From Rachicladosporium sp. CCFEE 5018 (lineage: Eukaryota; Ascomycota; Dothideomycetes; Cladosporiales; Cladosporiaceae), in assembly GCA_002077045.2 (NCBI GenBank), contig KZ111145.1, forward strand, positions 1 through 43,848: 43,848 nucleotides of DNA, read 5' to 3'. The notes beneath the pieces are model-generated. The model was not told the origin of the DNA. It was given only the letters and a program-made list of their open reading frames with translations, and did not search any database. Shown here piece after piece: positions 32,240-42,787 of this stretch. The position numbers and the translations under genes are program-made. Each line of letters begins with the position of its first letter. Within the stretch, counting starts at the first letter, position 1.

Positions 32240-33739
32240 TCATGTCTTGCCCATCGGGCCGATTATCATCATACCCTCGGGCATCCACTTCCTCAGACAC
32301 TCCGGTACGACCACAACGCCCTCCGCCTCTCGCCAGCCATTCTCTAGCACAGCAGCAAGAATCCTCGGTACCGCAAGCGCCGTCCCATTGACTGTATGCG
32401 GCCAGCCAGGCTTTGTCGACGGAGGTGTCTTGACTTTTGTGCCCAGTCGACGGGTCTGATAGTCCGTGCAGATCGATGCGCTCGTGACCTCACCGTAGCC
32501 GTTATCGATCGCGAGTCGTGACGGGAAGAACGCCTCGATGTCGATCTTGCGTATTGCGCTGGCGCCGAGATCGGTGGTGGGCATTTCGAGGATGCGTGCG
32601 TGGAGTCCGAGAGCAGTGAGGATGTCGGTTTGGATGGCAAGCATTTCTTCGAAGACTTGGTCGGTCTGAGAGTCGGTCTCATCTTCTGTGCCGAAGCGGT
32701 TGCTGCCCTCTGCTGCTGTTGGAGGGAGTGTCCATGCGAACATCTCGACTTTTGTGAACTCGTGAACGCGGTACAGACCCTTTGTGTCGACACCGCGAGC
32801 GCCGGCTTCGGCACGGTAGCATCGTGACGGTCCGATGACTTTGAGAGGAAGATTACTTGCATGCAGCGTCTTGTTGGCTTGCGAGCCTGCGAAGGGAATC
32901 TCTGCTGTTCCTGCCAGCACTAGACTTGGCTTCTCGGAATCTTGCGCTATATTGTAGATCTGAGTCTCGCCGTTCTGGTCTCGTGGCATGAATCCACACG
33001 CGTTTGCGATATGACTGTAGACAAGACTAGGTGGAGTCATGACTTCCCACCCACGCTTGAGGGCGATTGAGAGCGCGAATTGTATGAGCGCTTGCTCAAG
33101 CAGAGCTGCTTCGTTCTTGAGGAAGTACCAGCCCCACCCACTTGTAGTGGCACTTGCCTCGAAGTCGAGCACATCAAGCTCTCTGCCTATGTCAACATGA
33201 CTCTTCGCTGCATGCTTGAAGACCACCGGCGGTTCATCCCCATTAATATGGCCAATTACCTTCGGCTGCTCGCCAACTGGCGTGCTCAACGAGCTGAGAT
33301 TCGGCAACTCCAATGCCAGCTGATCCATCTCCACCTGCGCATCCCTCTCGAGCCGCTCGATCTCCGCAAGCTCTGCCTTCATAGACTTGGCTTCTGCCAC
33401 CAGCTCATCGCGACTGCTCGTCCCTCCATTCGCAGCCCGCCGTATGCTCTTCTCGACCGCATTATTCTTCTGCCTGAGCTCAAGAGCATCTCGCTGACGC
33501 TTCACGAGTTGCTCATGAAGCTCGAGTATGCGCCATCCATTCTTACTGACGTGGGCATAATTGCGATCGATAGCATTCTGTTCGTACAGTCCTGGGTTCT
33601 GGCGGATGTGCTTCGTATCAAGGACTGGCTTGGGCGCGAATGATGGGAGTGTGTACGGCCGGTCATGCTTAGCGTTGCGATCAATGGACCTAGCATATGG
33701 CGCGACACGTCGGTATGTCCGCAGCAGTAAGGGCTGCAT
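32240..33739 (-). CDS. mitochondrial-type seryl-tRNA synthetase, copy B
   Basis: 499 residues from ATG 33739 (a longer open frame starts at GTG), the same length as copy A and about 95-96% identical by eye. Motifs 2 and 3 and the helical arm are intact. Changes concentrate in the presequence and the arm, as expected for a working enzyme. Confidence 0.93.
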   Translation of the reverse strand: MQPLLLRTYRRVAPYARSIDRNAKHDRPYTLPSFAPKPVLDTKHIRQNPGLYEQNAIDRNYAHVSKNGWRILELHEQLVKRQRDALELRQKNNAVEKSIRRAANGGTSSRDELVAEAKSMKAELAEIERLERDAQVEMDQLALELPNLSSLSTPVGEQPKVIGHINGDEPPVVFKHAAKSHVDIGRELDVLDFEASATTSGWGWYFLKNEAALLEQALIQFALSIALKRGWEVMTPPSLVYSHIANACGFMPRDQNGETQIYNIAQDSEKPSLVLAGTAEIPFAGSQANKTLHASNLPLKVIGPSRCYRAEAGARGVDTKGLYRVHEFTKVEMFAWTLPPTAAEGSNRFGTEDETDSQTDQVFEEMLAIQTDILTALGLHARILEMPTTDLGASAIRKIDIEAFFPSRLAIDNGYGEVTSASICTDYQTRRLGTKVKTPPSTKPGWPHTVNGTALAVPRILAAVLENGWREAEGVVVVPECLRKWMPEGMMIIGPMGKT

Positions 33740-34727
33740 TGAGCAGAACACGCTCAGAGGTATAACTGGCTCGATTGCAGAGTCTATGGGGGGGTGTCAA
33801 ACATCATCTCCTACCCCAATGCTCGGGCATGCATTCGGTCTAGCGCGAGCTCACTTCAACCTGAGACAGTTCTCTCCCGCGACGGTGGAAACGGTATTCC
33901 TTGCAGTGGAGGTAGGATTTGGAAGTTACCACTGTACCGGGCCAACGTGACCATGTCACAGAGACCTTCCCATTGCACAATACATAGCCATCAACGATAG
34001 AGAACAACAACTTCTACGTCTCGAATGCGAGGCATTCACGAACATGCCCACCAAGCGACCCTCCGCGGTGCATCGGGTGCTTGCATGTGCAGCACAGTGG
34101 GGGTGGCGCCTCGAATCCTTTGACTTGCGCTCACGGCAATCGCAGTGCTGCTCGACCATGGAAGTGACGATAGCATGCGCGTTCTCATGTCCATCCGTGG
34201 CATCACAAGTGCATGTAATGATGCCACGAGGTCAATCTCAAATACGTTATCGAACGGCTCAGACGGCTTGAATCGATATCACGAAATGCCATCACTCCTC
34301 GGACCTTTATCTGCCACCCACAGGCTATTTCTACGAACTACGCGGCTGTGGCTTGCATGCGCCGAGCACTCGTTATCGGCGCCAACATGTGCAGGATGCT
34401 GTCCTGTCATACCACGCGCTGTCCTGCGACTTCACAGCCTCCTGAGGATCGAGCAGTACTCTGGACAGCATTTGTGCTCAGCGGACTCGGACATTCACGA
34501 TCAATCAAAGCGAGGCTCACGATAGCAGCGACACTCGGCACTGACCGCCAGCTCGGCATCTGCATTCGACAAAGCCGAGACACTCGACTCGACAACGGCT
34601 ACTTCGCCGTCGAGGCCGATTGATATATCGCTCCATAAGCTACAGCAAGCACCCAGCAAACTGCGCACACCCCAGCATCCAGCTCGGCCCTCTTGGGCTG
34701 GGCTCTCAAGTCACGACTGCCATAATA
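33740..34727. promoter_or_regulatory. divergent promoter region with invariant blocks (copy B)
   Basis: 988 bp. Blocks 33821-33873 and 34051-34112 are identical to copy A. The G run is seven long here. Small insertions (for example near 33985-34010) break every open frame found in copy A. Confidence 0.4.
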
Positions 34728-36470
34728 ATGTCCGCCGACCTCACCTCACGAATGCTCTGGTCCTCTGCTCCCCCGGAACCGCGCACGAGACTCGACAACT
34801 GGCCTACGCTGCTCTACTCCTGGTGGGCGACCTCCTTCGCCGCCGTCGTAATCCTCACGCGGCTCTCCGGACGTAAAGTACGGAGCAATGTCCTCTTTCG
34901 AGAAGACTGGATCATGCTCTTCGCTCTTATACCCTTATTCATCCGGATGGCGTTCATACACGTCGTGCTGGTGTACGGGACGAATAACGTTGCGACGGAA
35001 GGAGTGACATACACGGTGCTGGAGCTTGAGCATCGAAGAACCGGCGCGAGGCTTGTGCTCGCGGCGAGGATATGGTATGCCGTGTTCATCTGGATGAGCA
35101 AGTGGGCTGTGAGCGAGTTTTTGAAGAGGATCACGATCCAAATATGGCGGCCGAGCTATGAGAGAGTACTGTTCGGCATTCGGGTCTTCCTTGGGTTGAC
35201 GTTGGTCGCGGTGATCATCGCGACACTGGGGGAATGTCGGCCGATTGATCATTACTGGCAGGTTGTGCCGGATCCGGGGGCGCAGTGCAGGCAAGGCTTT
35301 GCGCAGCTCCTTACGATGGGGACTGCCGACATCATCACAGACATCCTGCTCGTGGTATTCCCAATCCCGATAGTGCTGAGATCGGGTCAGACGTGGCGGC
35401 GGAAGCTACAGCTCGTACTGCTGTTCAGCACGTCGGTCGTGCTGATTGTAGTCACTGGCATGCGAATGCCTGAAGTCATCGCGCGACACGGCAGACAGCA
35501 GTACCGCACTGTCTGGGCGTCTTCCGAAATCCTGGCCTCGGCATTCGTGTCGAACTTCGTAATCATCGGATCTTTCCTGCGAGACAAAGGCACGAAGAAG
35601 AACAAGTACCGCTCGACCAGCGTGTCGGACTCGATAGAGCGTGGTCCATCAGTGCGGAGGGTACTAACGCAGGAGCGTCCAGGTGACGAGGACGAGCTGT
35701 TCTTCAGAGATATGGGCTATCGAATACCTGCACATCTCCGAGACGAGCCAGAGAGCTCGGTACGAATGGCGCCAGCTGCTCTACCAGCGGTCGTGAGCTC
35801 TCCGTTCCTTGGTCGAGACTCGGAAAATGAGAGACCGGCGCCGTCAAGCAGCTCAGCAGTCGACGAAGGGATCTCACATCCGAGCCACGATGATCTCCCT
35901 CAACCCTCGCCCGCCCTCTCGAACGGCACCACCAAGAAATCCGTCTCCTTCTTCGACGTTGGCGGCCTTCTCGAATCCCAACCCCCCTCCCCAACAGATA
36001 CCCGCTCCCGCGCCACCACCTTCCTCAGCACCGGCAACGGCACAGCGCAGTTCGTAGCCTACGACTTCGCGCCCGCCACACCTTCGCAGTCTCGGCGAGG
36101 TTCGCACGCCTTCATGGCTGATATAGGCGGGATGCCGAGTCCGGGTTTTGCTGGAGCGAACGGAGGGCCAAGGAGGGGCAGTTTACCGGGTGGGAGAAGT
36201 AGAAATGGCGCGCCGATTGGCGTGCTGGGGCCGATGTTGGAGAGGCAGGAGACGCATATGAGTTTGCAGGATGCTGGAGGCCTGCTGGGCGGGGCTAGCA
36301 GTGCAGCTCCGGCACAGCATGCAAAAGCTTCCTCAAGCACAACGGCGGTTGCAAACGAACGAGTTCGTTCGTCGCAGCCATCGACGGTCGCCACTACTGT
36401 ACCTGTCGCTCGCCGTGGCGGAGGCTACGAGGAAATGGAGTTCGGAGACGCGGGCGGGCTGCTGAAATAA
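34728..36470 (+). CDS. SAT4-type (fungal rhodopsin-domain) seven-helix membrane protein, copy B
   Basis: 580 residues from ATG 34728 (the longer frame starts at TTG). The seven hydrophobic segments are almost unchanged from copy A; most substitutions are in the disordered tail. The repeated motif reads D-V-G-G-L-L, D-A-G-G-L-L, D-A-G-G-L-L, so the second unit is closer to consensus than in copy A. Confidence 0.85.
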   Translation: MSADLTSRMLWSSAPPEPRTRLDNWPTLLYSWWATSFAAVVILTRLSGRKVRSNVLFREDWIMLFALIPLFIRMAFIHVVLVYGTNNVATEGVTYTVLELEHRRTGARLVLAARIWYAVFIWMSKWAVSEFLKRITIQIWRPSYERVLFGIRVFLGLTLVAVIIATLGECRPIDHYWQVVPDPGAQCRQGFAQLLTMGTADIITDILLVVFPIPIVLRSGQTWRRKLQLVLLFSTSVVLIVVTGMRMPEVIARHGRQQYRTVWASSEILASAFVSNFVIIGSFLRDKGTKKNKYRSTSVSDSIERGPSVRRVLTQERPGDEDELFFRDMGYRIPAHLRDEPESSVRMAPAALPAVVSSPFLGRDSENERPAPSSSSAVDEGISHPSHDDLPQPSPALSNGTTKKSVSFFDVGGLLESQPPSPTDTRSRATTFLSTGNGTAQFVAYDFAPATPSQSRRGSHAFMADIGGMPSPGFAGANGGPRRGSLPGGRSRNGAPIGVLGPMLERQETHMSLQDAGGLLGGASSAAPAQHAKASSSTTAVANERVRSSQPSTVATTVPVARRGGGYEEMEFGDAGGLLK

Positions 36471-37145
36471 GGGCGTGGCTTTTGTGCATTGCGTGGAGAT
36501 TGGGCTGCATTTTCTTACGATACCCATCATGATTGTGATATTGATATAGCGGCATCTGCATACAGTGTATGCGACTGTGAACTAGCATAGCAGACCAGCT
36601 CTGAGTGGAGATGTGCATCAACCATTGGCGCTAGGCGAATGGGACTGAAGCGTGCAGCTGCTTGTTGGGTGGCATTGCGTATGTGATTCATTTCGTCGCA
36701 ACGACTCTCGCGTGACACTCATGTTCAGCTTTACACTACAATATTCCTTCCATGTCTTCATCTCAAGTGCAGGGATACGGCTTGAGGTCCAGAGTGTGGG
36801 GAAGAGGCTTGCATTGCACTCCACATGTCAAAAAAGTAGGCGCGAGTCATGCACACATAAAGTCGATGAACTCACACACCCTCGCTCCTTCCCCTACAAC
36901 CTCACCACGAACATGTTTTGTTGACCCTGCCTCACGACCGCCGTTCGTCGCGGGGTCACGCGCCCAATAACAAGCAAATCCCACCGCGCACTCGTCCCTC
37001 CACTGCTACACCGAACACTCACCAAGACATCGACTTCGTACATTGGTTATCGCACCCGCATTCATCACGCATCTGCATATCCCACTACGACGTCGACCTA
37101 CCACTCACGCACAACACAACACCACACACTCACCACAGCGCTGCA
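36471..37145. other. intergenic (copy B)
   Basis: 675 bp, same length as copy A (17809-18483) with few changes. No gene seen. Confidence 0.4.
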
Positions 37146-40100
37146 ATGGCTCCCTCCACGCGTTCCAAGAATGGCAGCGAGCAGCGCTCCGCTCCGCCGC
37201 CAGCACACACCGGCCGCAACACTCGCGCCGGCTCACGCGCTATCTCCGAGACGCCGTCAGTGACTGCTGCCACCGTCGCCGGCATCCTCGACCAGCAGAA
37301 GGGCAAGATGCCCGTCGTCAAGCCTCGTGCCACACGCACTTCTCGCAATAATACCTCGCGTCAGAACTCTGAGGCGCCATCCATTACTACCGCCAATGCT
37401 GCGGGGATTGGTAGCATCAACACTGCTACTGCGGCTGATGTTGCGAGTATCAATAGCAAGAACTTCAAGACTACGTCGCGTGTCACGCGTAGCAGCTCGC
37501 GTAACAATTCGCGTGCAGGGTCTGAGGTGCCGCTTGAGGCATTTGCCACGATCTCGAATGCCAAGACCACGCGCACCACTTGCAGCTCTTCACGCAACAA
37601 CTCCAGCGCTAGCTTCGAGGTGCCCGACGTGATGGAGGTCGATGAAGTCACTACTACCACCACTGTCAAGACCAAGACTGCCGCCACTGCAACCACCCGC
37701 GTCACTCGCAGCAGCTCTCGCAACAGCTCCCGCGCTGGCTCCGAGCGTCCCTCCTCGGCCGGCCAGGACATCATCACAGTCTCTAAGGCTACAGTGACTA
37801 AGCGCAAGACTCGTGCCGGCTCTGCCTCTTCGGTCAACGACAGTGGGGGCGAGACTTCAAAGGGCAAAGGCAAGGGAGCTAAGCGCCCCAGAGTCGGCCA
37901 CCGCACCTTTGCCAGAATGGATGACATCACGCAATACGGCTTGAGTTACGGCAAAGACTACATCGAGGCAAGCATCGAGCAGCATTTGCCCGTTGAGGCT
38001 TCAATCGAAGACTATCAGGCCAAGCGCTTCGGTCCGCCCGAGCATCTCGTCAAGGATGCAAAGAATCGCGCCAAGGGCTCGTCGCAGCAGAAGGAGAGGA
38101 GCTGCAGTAATGAGGGGTTGGTGAAGCTTGGAGATGCTTCCCAGCCGTTGGACCAGGAGGAGGAGGTGATGGAGCGCTTGGAGGCGCTGGATGAGGTGGG
38201 AAGATTGGCTATGGCGAGGGGGAGAGCGGAGCTAGATGACGATGCGGATATGATTGCGGAGTTTGAGAGGGATTCGGAGGAGGAGAAGGAGAAGGAACTC
38301 AGGGAGCAGAATGAGGCGGCAGAGCAAGAGTCGAACGCCATGTCGCAGAGTGAGGCGTCGGCGGAGCAAGAGCAGTATGCGCAGCAGGAGCAAGACGCGG
38401 CGTCGAACGAGAGTCAGCAAGAGCAGAAGGAGGTATCGCCGCAGCTGCAAGATCTGCCATCCGAGGAGGTGGCTTCGCAGCAAGACGTCTCATCGCGGCA
38501 CATCCACTCGGTTGAGACGGAGCAGTCGCCAGAGCACATCCAGCAGCATCAGTACACCTCGCTGCCACTCGAGCGCCCCGTCGAGCTCGATGACTCCCCG
38601 CCTCATAACACGGGCACGAAGCAGTTGCAGTCCTCATCAGAGCACCAGACCGAGCAGGACCAGCATGACTCTCCATCAGAAGTCTACAAGCCATACAAGA
38701 CACACAGGAAGGCGAACTGGGCGACTCCACGCCCCCAGCGTGTCACATACAATCGTCCCTCTACAGGCACCCGCCAAATTAAGACAGTGCGCCGCAAACC
38801 CTCCTTCGAAGAGCAGAAGGAGATCGATGCCGCTGCCGAGAGGCTGCGCGAAGAGCAGGCCTTCGATGCTGCGACGTCTCCGCTCCTCAAGCCCAAGAGG
38901 CGGAGGACGCTGGTTAGACGTGCGGAGCAGGAAGAGCAGCAGGAGTTCTCACTACTTGATGAGAAGCAGCCGGATCAGACGAGCACGTCGACGCATCGAA
39001 GCACTAGTATTCTCCGTAAGAAGGCGTTGCAGGATGAGATCGCTGCGTATAAGGCGAAGAAGGAGGAAGAGGGTGCTGAGGAGGCTGAGCGCGTTGAAGC
39101 CGAGCGTGCTGAAGCTGAGCACGCTGCGAGCGAGCGCGAACTTGCTGAGCAGTCGCCTGATCAGGTGCCTGCACGCTCCCCAGGCAAGCACACCCCATTA
39201 AACAAGCAACTCACCCTCACTAATAACGGTGAGCACGATAACGACGACGCCAGCACTCCCATGCCCGCGAAGCCGAAAGCTGTTGGCTACCTCAGCGGCC
39301 TTGGCCTCGGCAACCTGGTGAACGTCGCGTCGCCGTGGAAGATCACATCACGTCTCTCTTCACTATTTTCGCCGGCGAAGAAGCCAGCACCAACGAAGAT
39401 TGAGAAGGCAACCACGCCGGCGACTAAGACTCGCATTGCTAAGCAGAAATTGATGCAGAAAGGCAAGTTGCCGTCTGATCAGGCAGCGCAGCAAGACTCT
39501 CCTCACGATAAAAAGGTCCAGGCACAGAGTGAGAGACCGCAAGAGCGCAATCAGCAGATGCCTAACATCGCACAGCCTGTGATACGCAGGCATGGCGGTA
39601 TCAGTGGACTCAATCATTACGGCTATGACTCGGATGACTTCTCGAGCGATGTCACCGATATCGAAGAGGAGGGCGAGCATAGGCAGCGGCTGATGGCTGA
39701 GGAGGATGAGGTCATGGCCAGCGGTCAGGACCTCACGCCGAAGGCCAATACGTACCGCAGACCAAGCGTGGAGAGCGAAGATGACGACATGCAGTCGACG
39801 CCTAAGCCCTCCAAGCAAGGCAACCAAGCACCTGAGGTCAACACAGACGCTGTCAAGCAGACGCGTCAACGTTACGATCTCGACACGGTGGACTTCCCTG
39901 AGACGAGCAACGACAGCAATGGCTTCCAGCCCATGCGCCGTGACCAAATGAGTGCCGGAGACCGCTTCGCTGTCAAGCAGGCCGTCTATCACGGCATTAA
40001 GCGCAAGCGTCCCGGCTGCGTGCCTCTCGGCCTACCCATCGACAACATGGCCACTATCTCAGAGAGCCCCGAGCTGCCCTTCCAGACGCCAGCTCGCGAT

Positions 40101-41156
40101 GCCGATGACGAAGACGACAAGCGCACTGCGAAGAGGCAGAACACCGGTCTTGTGCCTCGTGTGCCTCGTGCGCGCCGTACTATCAAGGCTGCACGCGCCG
40201 CTCGTGAGGTTGCCTACATCGCTGCTCACCCGCGATTCAGGCCCTGCTGGGCCGTGGACGAGGACGTACCCGTGCCTCCTCGTGACAGGAACGCCGACTC
40301 GCGCAAGGCTCGTCTAGATGAGGCCGACCGTCTTCGCAATAAGGTTGTGGCGGATCAGAAGGCTCTCGCGTACCTGGAGGCCAACTACGAGGTCGCCAAG
40401 CCACGCGAGACGAAATGGGTGAAGGCTAAGCACCTCAAGACCCTCCCGGCACGCCTTCCCGGTGAGTGTAGCGGGAGCTTCAGGGTGCCGGAGTGGGATG
40501 ACGATGATCTGATTGAGGTTGACATCGATGCCGAGGAGTGTGAGAGCGACTGGTACGGAGATGATGAGGAGGTGGCTACGCCCAAGGTCTTCGCCCATCC
40601 TACTGCTACGCCTGCTAGCATGGCTACCGCGACTCCCATGTCCATCGACACTACAACTCCGACGCCCGCTGTCTCAAACCCTTTCGCCAACACAACCGCG
40701 CCGCTGCCATCGCAGCAGGCTACCACCACTAAGATCCCCTCACCAGTCAACGACTTCGCGCAATTCATTCCCATGCTCAAGCAAGGCCACGTCTCCTTCT
40801 CCGAACGCGACAACGCCTCCACTTCCGCACTCGCGCCGCTGCCCTCGCAGCCGGCTGCCATCACGATGGAGGGCTACATGTACTTCGACTCCGCGCCGCC
40901 ACCTCTCACACCCGACGAGCTGGTCTCGGATAGGGACGAGGAGATCGATCTGCTGTTTGAGGAGGATCAGGGTTGGCCGGAAGTGCCGCAGGGTGATGAG
41001 GAGGTGATGACGCAAGAAGAGGAGGAGGAGGCTTGGGTTGAGGGCAGGAAGGGATTCACGGCGTGGTTGCAGGAGACTGGGCAGGTTAGGAATTTTGGGT
41101 ATAGAGGGGAGAAGTGGGTTGGGGAGTGGGATGGGCGCTCGAATACGGAGGTGTAG
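37146..41156 (+). CDS. large low-complexity, probably nuclear protein of unknown function (copy B, complete)
   Basis: 1336 residues from ATG 37146 in one exon; the open frame reaches further up only from a non-ATG codon. The N-terminal 270 residues are Thr/Ser/Arg-rich and repeat a short Arg-Ser-Ser-Ser-Arg-Asn motif at least three times, followed by a basic G-K-G-K-G-A-K-R-P-R patch that could be a nuclear signal. The middle is Glu/Gln-rich with coiled-coil character. Next comes a better conserved-looking island (S-G-L-G-L-G-N-L and S-L-F-S-P-A-K-K), a Tyr/Asp acidic patch, a basic K-R-K-R-P-G segment, and a helical Ala/Arg region. The C-terminus is acidic and Pro/Thr-rich, ending in Trp-containing segments. 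No family recognised; function unknown. Confidence 0.8.
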   Translation: MAPSTRSKNGSEQRSAPPPAHTGRNTRAGSRAISETPSVTAATVAGILDQQKGKMPVVKPRATRTSRNNTSRQNSEAPSITTANAAGIGSINTATAADVASINSKNFKTTSRVTRSSSRNNSRAGSEVPLEAFATISNAKTTRTTCSSSRNNSSASFEVPDVMEVDEVTTTTTVKTKTAATATTRVTRSSSRNSSRAGSERPSSAGQDIITVSKATVTKRKTRAGSASSVNDSGGETSKGKGKGAKRPRVGHRTFARMDDITQYGLSYGKDYIEASIEQHLPVEASIEDYQAKRFGPPEHLVKDAKNRAKGSSQQKERSCSNEGLVKLGDASQPLDQEEEVMERLEALDEVGRLAMARGRAELDDDADMIAEFERDSEEEKEKELREQNEAAEQESNAMSQSEASAEQEQYAQQEQDAASNESQQEQKEVSPQLQDLPSEEVASQQDVSSRHIHSVETEQSPEHIQQHQYTSLPLERPVELDDSPPHNTGTKQLQSSSEHQTEQDQHDSPSEVYKPYKTHRKANWATPRPQRVTYNRPSTGTRQIKTVRRKPSFEEQKEIDAAAERLREEQAFDAATSPLLKPKRRRTLVRRAEQEEQQEFSLLDEKQPDQTSTSTHRSTSILRKKALQDEIAAYKAKKEEEGAEEAERVEAERAEAEHAASERELAEQSPDQVPARSPGKHTPLNKQLTLTNNGEHDNDDASTPMPAKPKAVGYLSGLGLGNLVNVASPWKITSRLSSLFSPAKKPAPTKIEKATTPATKTRIAKQKLMQKGKLPSDQAAQQDSPHDKKVQAQSERPQERNQQMPNIAQPVIRRHGGISGLNHYGYDSDDFSSDVTDIEEEGEHRQRLMAEEDEVMASGQDLTPKANTYRRPSVESEDDDMQSTPKPSKQGNQAPEVNTDAVKQTRQRYDLDTVDFPETSNDSNGFQPMRRDQMSAGDRFAVKQAVYHGIKRKRPGCVPLGLPIDNMATISESPELPFQTPARDADDEDDKRTAKRQNTGLVPRVPRARRTIKAARAAREVAYIAAHPRFRPCWAVDEDVPVPPRDRNADSRKARLDEADRLRNKVVADQKALAYLEANYEVAKPRETKWVKAKHLKTLPARLPGECSGSFRVPEWDDDDLIEVDIDAEECESDWYGDDEEVATPKVFAHPTATPASMATATPMSIDTTTPTPAVSNPFANTTAPLPSQQATTTKIPSPVNDFAQFIPMLKQGHVSFSERDNASTSALAPLPSQPAAITMEGYMYFDSAPPPLTPDELVSDRDEEIDLLFEEDQGWPEVPQGDEEVMTQEEEEEAWVEGRKGFTAWLQETGQVRNFGYRGEKWVGEWDGRSNTEV

Positions 41157-41907
41157 GATGGGAGAAATGGGAGATGGAGACGACATGGACGCCGATGAAG
41201 GCGAGGATAGCGCACGAAAGGGGCATTCGCGGGTCGAATGCCTTGAGTAATGCTGCGTGATTGCGTATAGAGAGGGTGTATGATGTTGCACTCTCCTTTC
41301 TGTTCCATGGCGTCTTGTGCTCGTTCATGTGTACTCCGAGAGGAGATAAGTTGCACTGTGTCCTCGATGAGAGAATTGGGAAAGCGTACGGATTGGAGTG
41401 TACAGTGTTCAGCTCTCTGAAGTTCATGGCAGTGTTGCTTGTGCGTCCATACGTGTGCTCAGAGTAGTCGCCTTCTACAGTGAGTTTTGAGAGCCATGCT
41501 ACCATACCTCGCATTCGACTTTCCAAGAGTCTGAGCAATGTGATTATGAATTTGGCGCTTCATATCGGTGAGAGAGAGCAGACTCGCCAGGAACTTTATT
41601 CCATATTCGAGAGTGTCGCGGTAACAGCAGCATAGCAATCCACTGCCATCAGTAAGCTCATACGGGCATCGATCACGGGCCAGACTGTTTCAAAGACGGT
41701 GGTACCGGGCAGAAGATCTTGTCACACTTGTTGTCCAGTAGTTCACATTCAATGCTCCGTGAACGAGACTCTCTTCTCGCCGGAGTCGCACGGCAGGTCG
41801 AGCCCGCCACGGCGCAAAGCATCAAGGCGCAGGTACCGCAAAGCGACATGTGAGGGAGAACACACAGCGATCACCCTGGAAGCAAAACATAGCATAGTCC
41901 ATCTGTG
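41157..41907. other. intergenic
   Basis: 751 bp, single-copy, between the large gene and the DUF218 gene. Small open frames lack any family resemblance. Presumably 3' UTR and promoter. Confidence 0.4.
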
Positions 41908-42744
41908 ATGGCAGGCAACTCGCCAGCCACTCTCGCCCAAGCGATTAACACGATCTCAACCTTTGTCTCCCCCGATGAGCTCGCCGGAATTGAGATGGCA
42001 GGCGAAATCCCTAAATCCAGCACCCTCGTCCTCTGCGTCCCGTCAATCCTCAGTCAAGCAGCTTACATCTTCCGCGCGCTGGAGAAGGATCCTACGCTGA
42101 CCATCACGTTGGTTCTCGTGGGCGGTATCGGCCACGCGACATCCTACATCTACGACGCCGTGGCCCGGCACCCTCAATACCATGTTCACGCCACGAAAAT
42201 ACAAGGTCTCCCTGAAGCGAGGGTGCTGGAGTTGATTCTGCGACGATTCTTCGACGTTCCCACGATCACGAGCGCTGGATGCCGAATCCTGATTGAGGAT
42301 CAATCGACGAATTGCGGCGCGAATGCAGCAAAGACGAAGTCTTTGCTAGAGAGGGAAAGTGTAAGGATCGGGGAGAGGGTGGTAGTGGTGCAGGATCCGA
42401 CAATGTGTCGACGGACTGTGGCGAGTTTCGTGAAGCTCTACAAAGACCTTCCAGAAATTCAACGGCCGACATTCGTGCCCTGTCCGATCGTTGTGCCGAC
42501 TGTGAAGGTCGTAGATGAAAACTTAGAGTATGAGGAGCTGCCTGAGAGCAGTGGTGTGAGGGTAGAGGAGTTGTGGGAGAAGCAGCGGTTCTATGAGTTG
42601 CTTGTGGGAGAGGTTGCGAGGCTGCACGATGACGAGAATGGGTATGGGCCGAAGGGGAAGGGGTTTATTGGGCACGTTGATGTACCTGATGAGGTATTGG
42701 CAGCGGCAGAAATTTTGAGAAGTTCACTTGGGGTGAGCAGGTGA
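41908..42744 (+). CDS. DUF218 (YdcF-like) domain protein
   Basis: 278 residues from ATG 41908 (a GTG lies three bases before). A Rossmann-like order is visible: a hydrophobic strand S-T-L-V-L-C-V-P (about 39-46), a second strand L-V-G-G-I-G-H-A-T, then the family hallmark I-L-I-E-D-Q-S-T-N with N-C-G-A-N-A after it (about 129-145), where DUF218 proteins carry an E-x-x-S-x-N-T-x-E-N signature. A later strand is V-V-V-V-Q-D-P-T-M, also typical. Members are thought to bind nucleotides or act on envelope precursors in bacteria; the fungal role is unknown. It converges on the transcription factor gene only 43 bp away. Confidence 0.85.
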   Translation: MAGNSPATLAQAINTISTFVSPDELAGIEMAGEIPKSSTLVLCVPSILSQAAYIFRALEKDPTLTITLVLVGGIGHATSYIYDAVARHPQYHVHATKIQGLPEARVLELILRRFFDVPTITSAGCRILIEDQSTNCGANAAKTKSLLERESVRIGERVVVVQDPTMCRRTVASFVKLYKDLPEIQRPTFVPCPIVVPTVKVVDENLEYEELPESSGVRVEELWEKQRFYELLVGEVARLHDDENGYGPKGKGFIGHVDVPDEVLAAAEILRSSLGVSR

Positions 42745-42787
42745 CGATACTCATGCATGCATACGCTGTAGATCTAGGGACTCGCGC

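Larger units (their letters stand above)
21260..39917. repeat. copy B of the duplicated nine-gene block
   Basis: Matches 2365-21249. The identical ends are 21260-21470 and 39615-39917. Copy B continues without a break into single-copy sequence and therefore carries the complete last gene. The short left part up to 21649 is intergenic. Confidence 0.9.
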
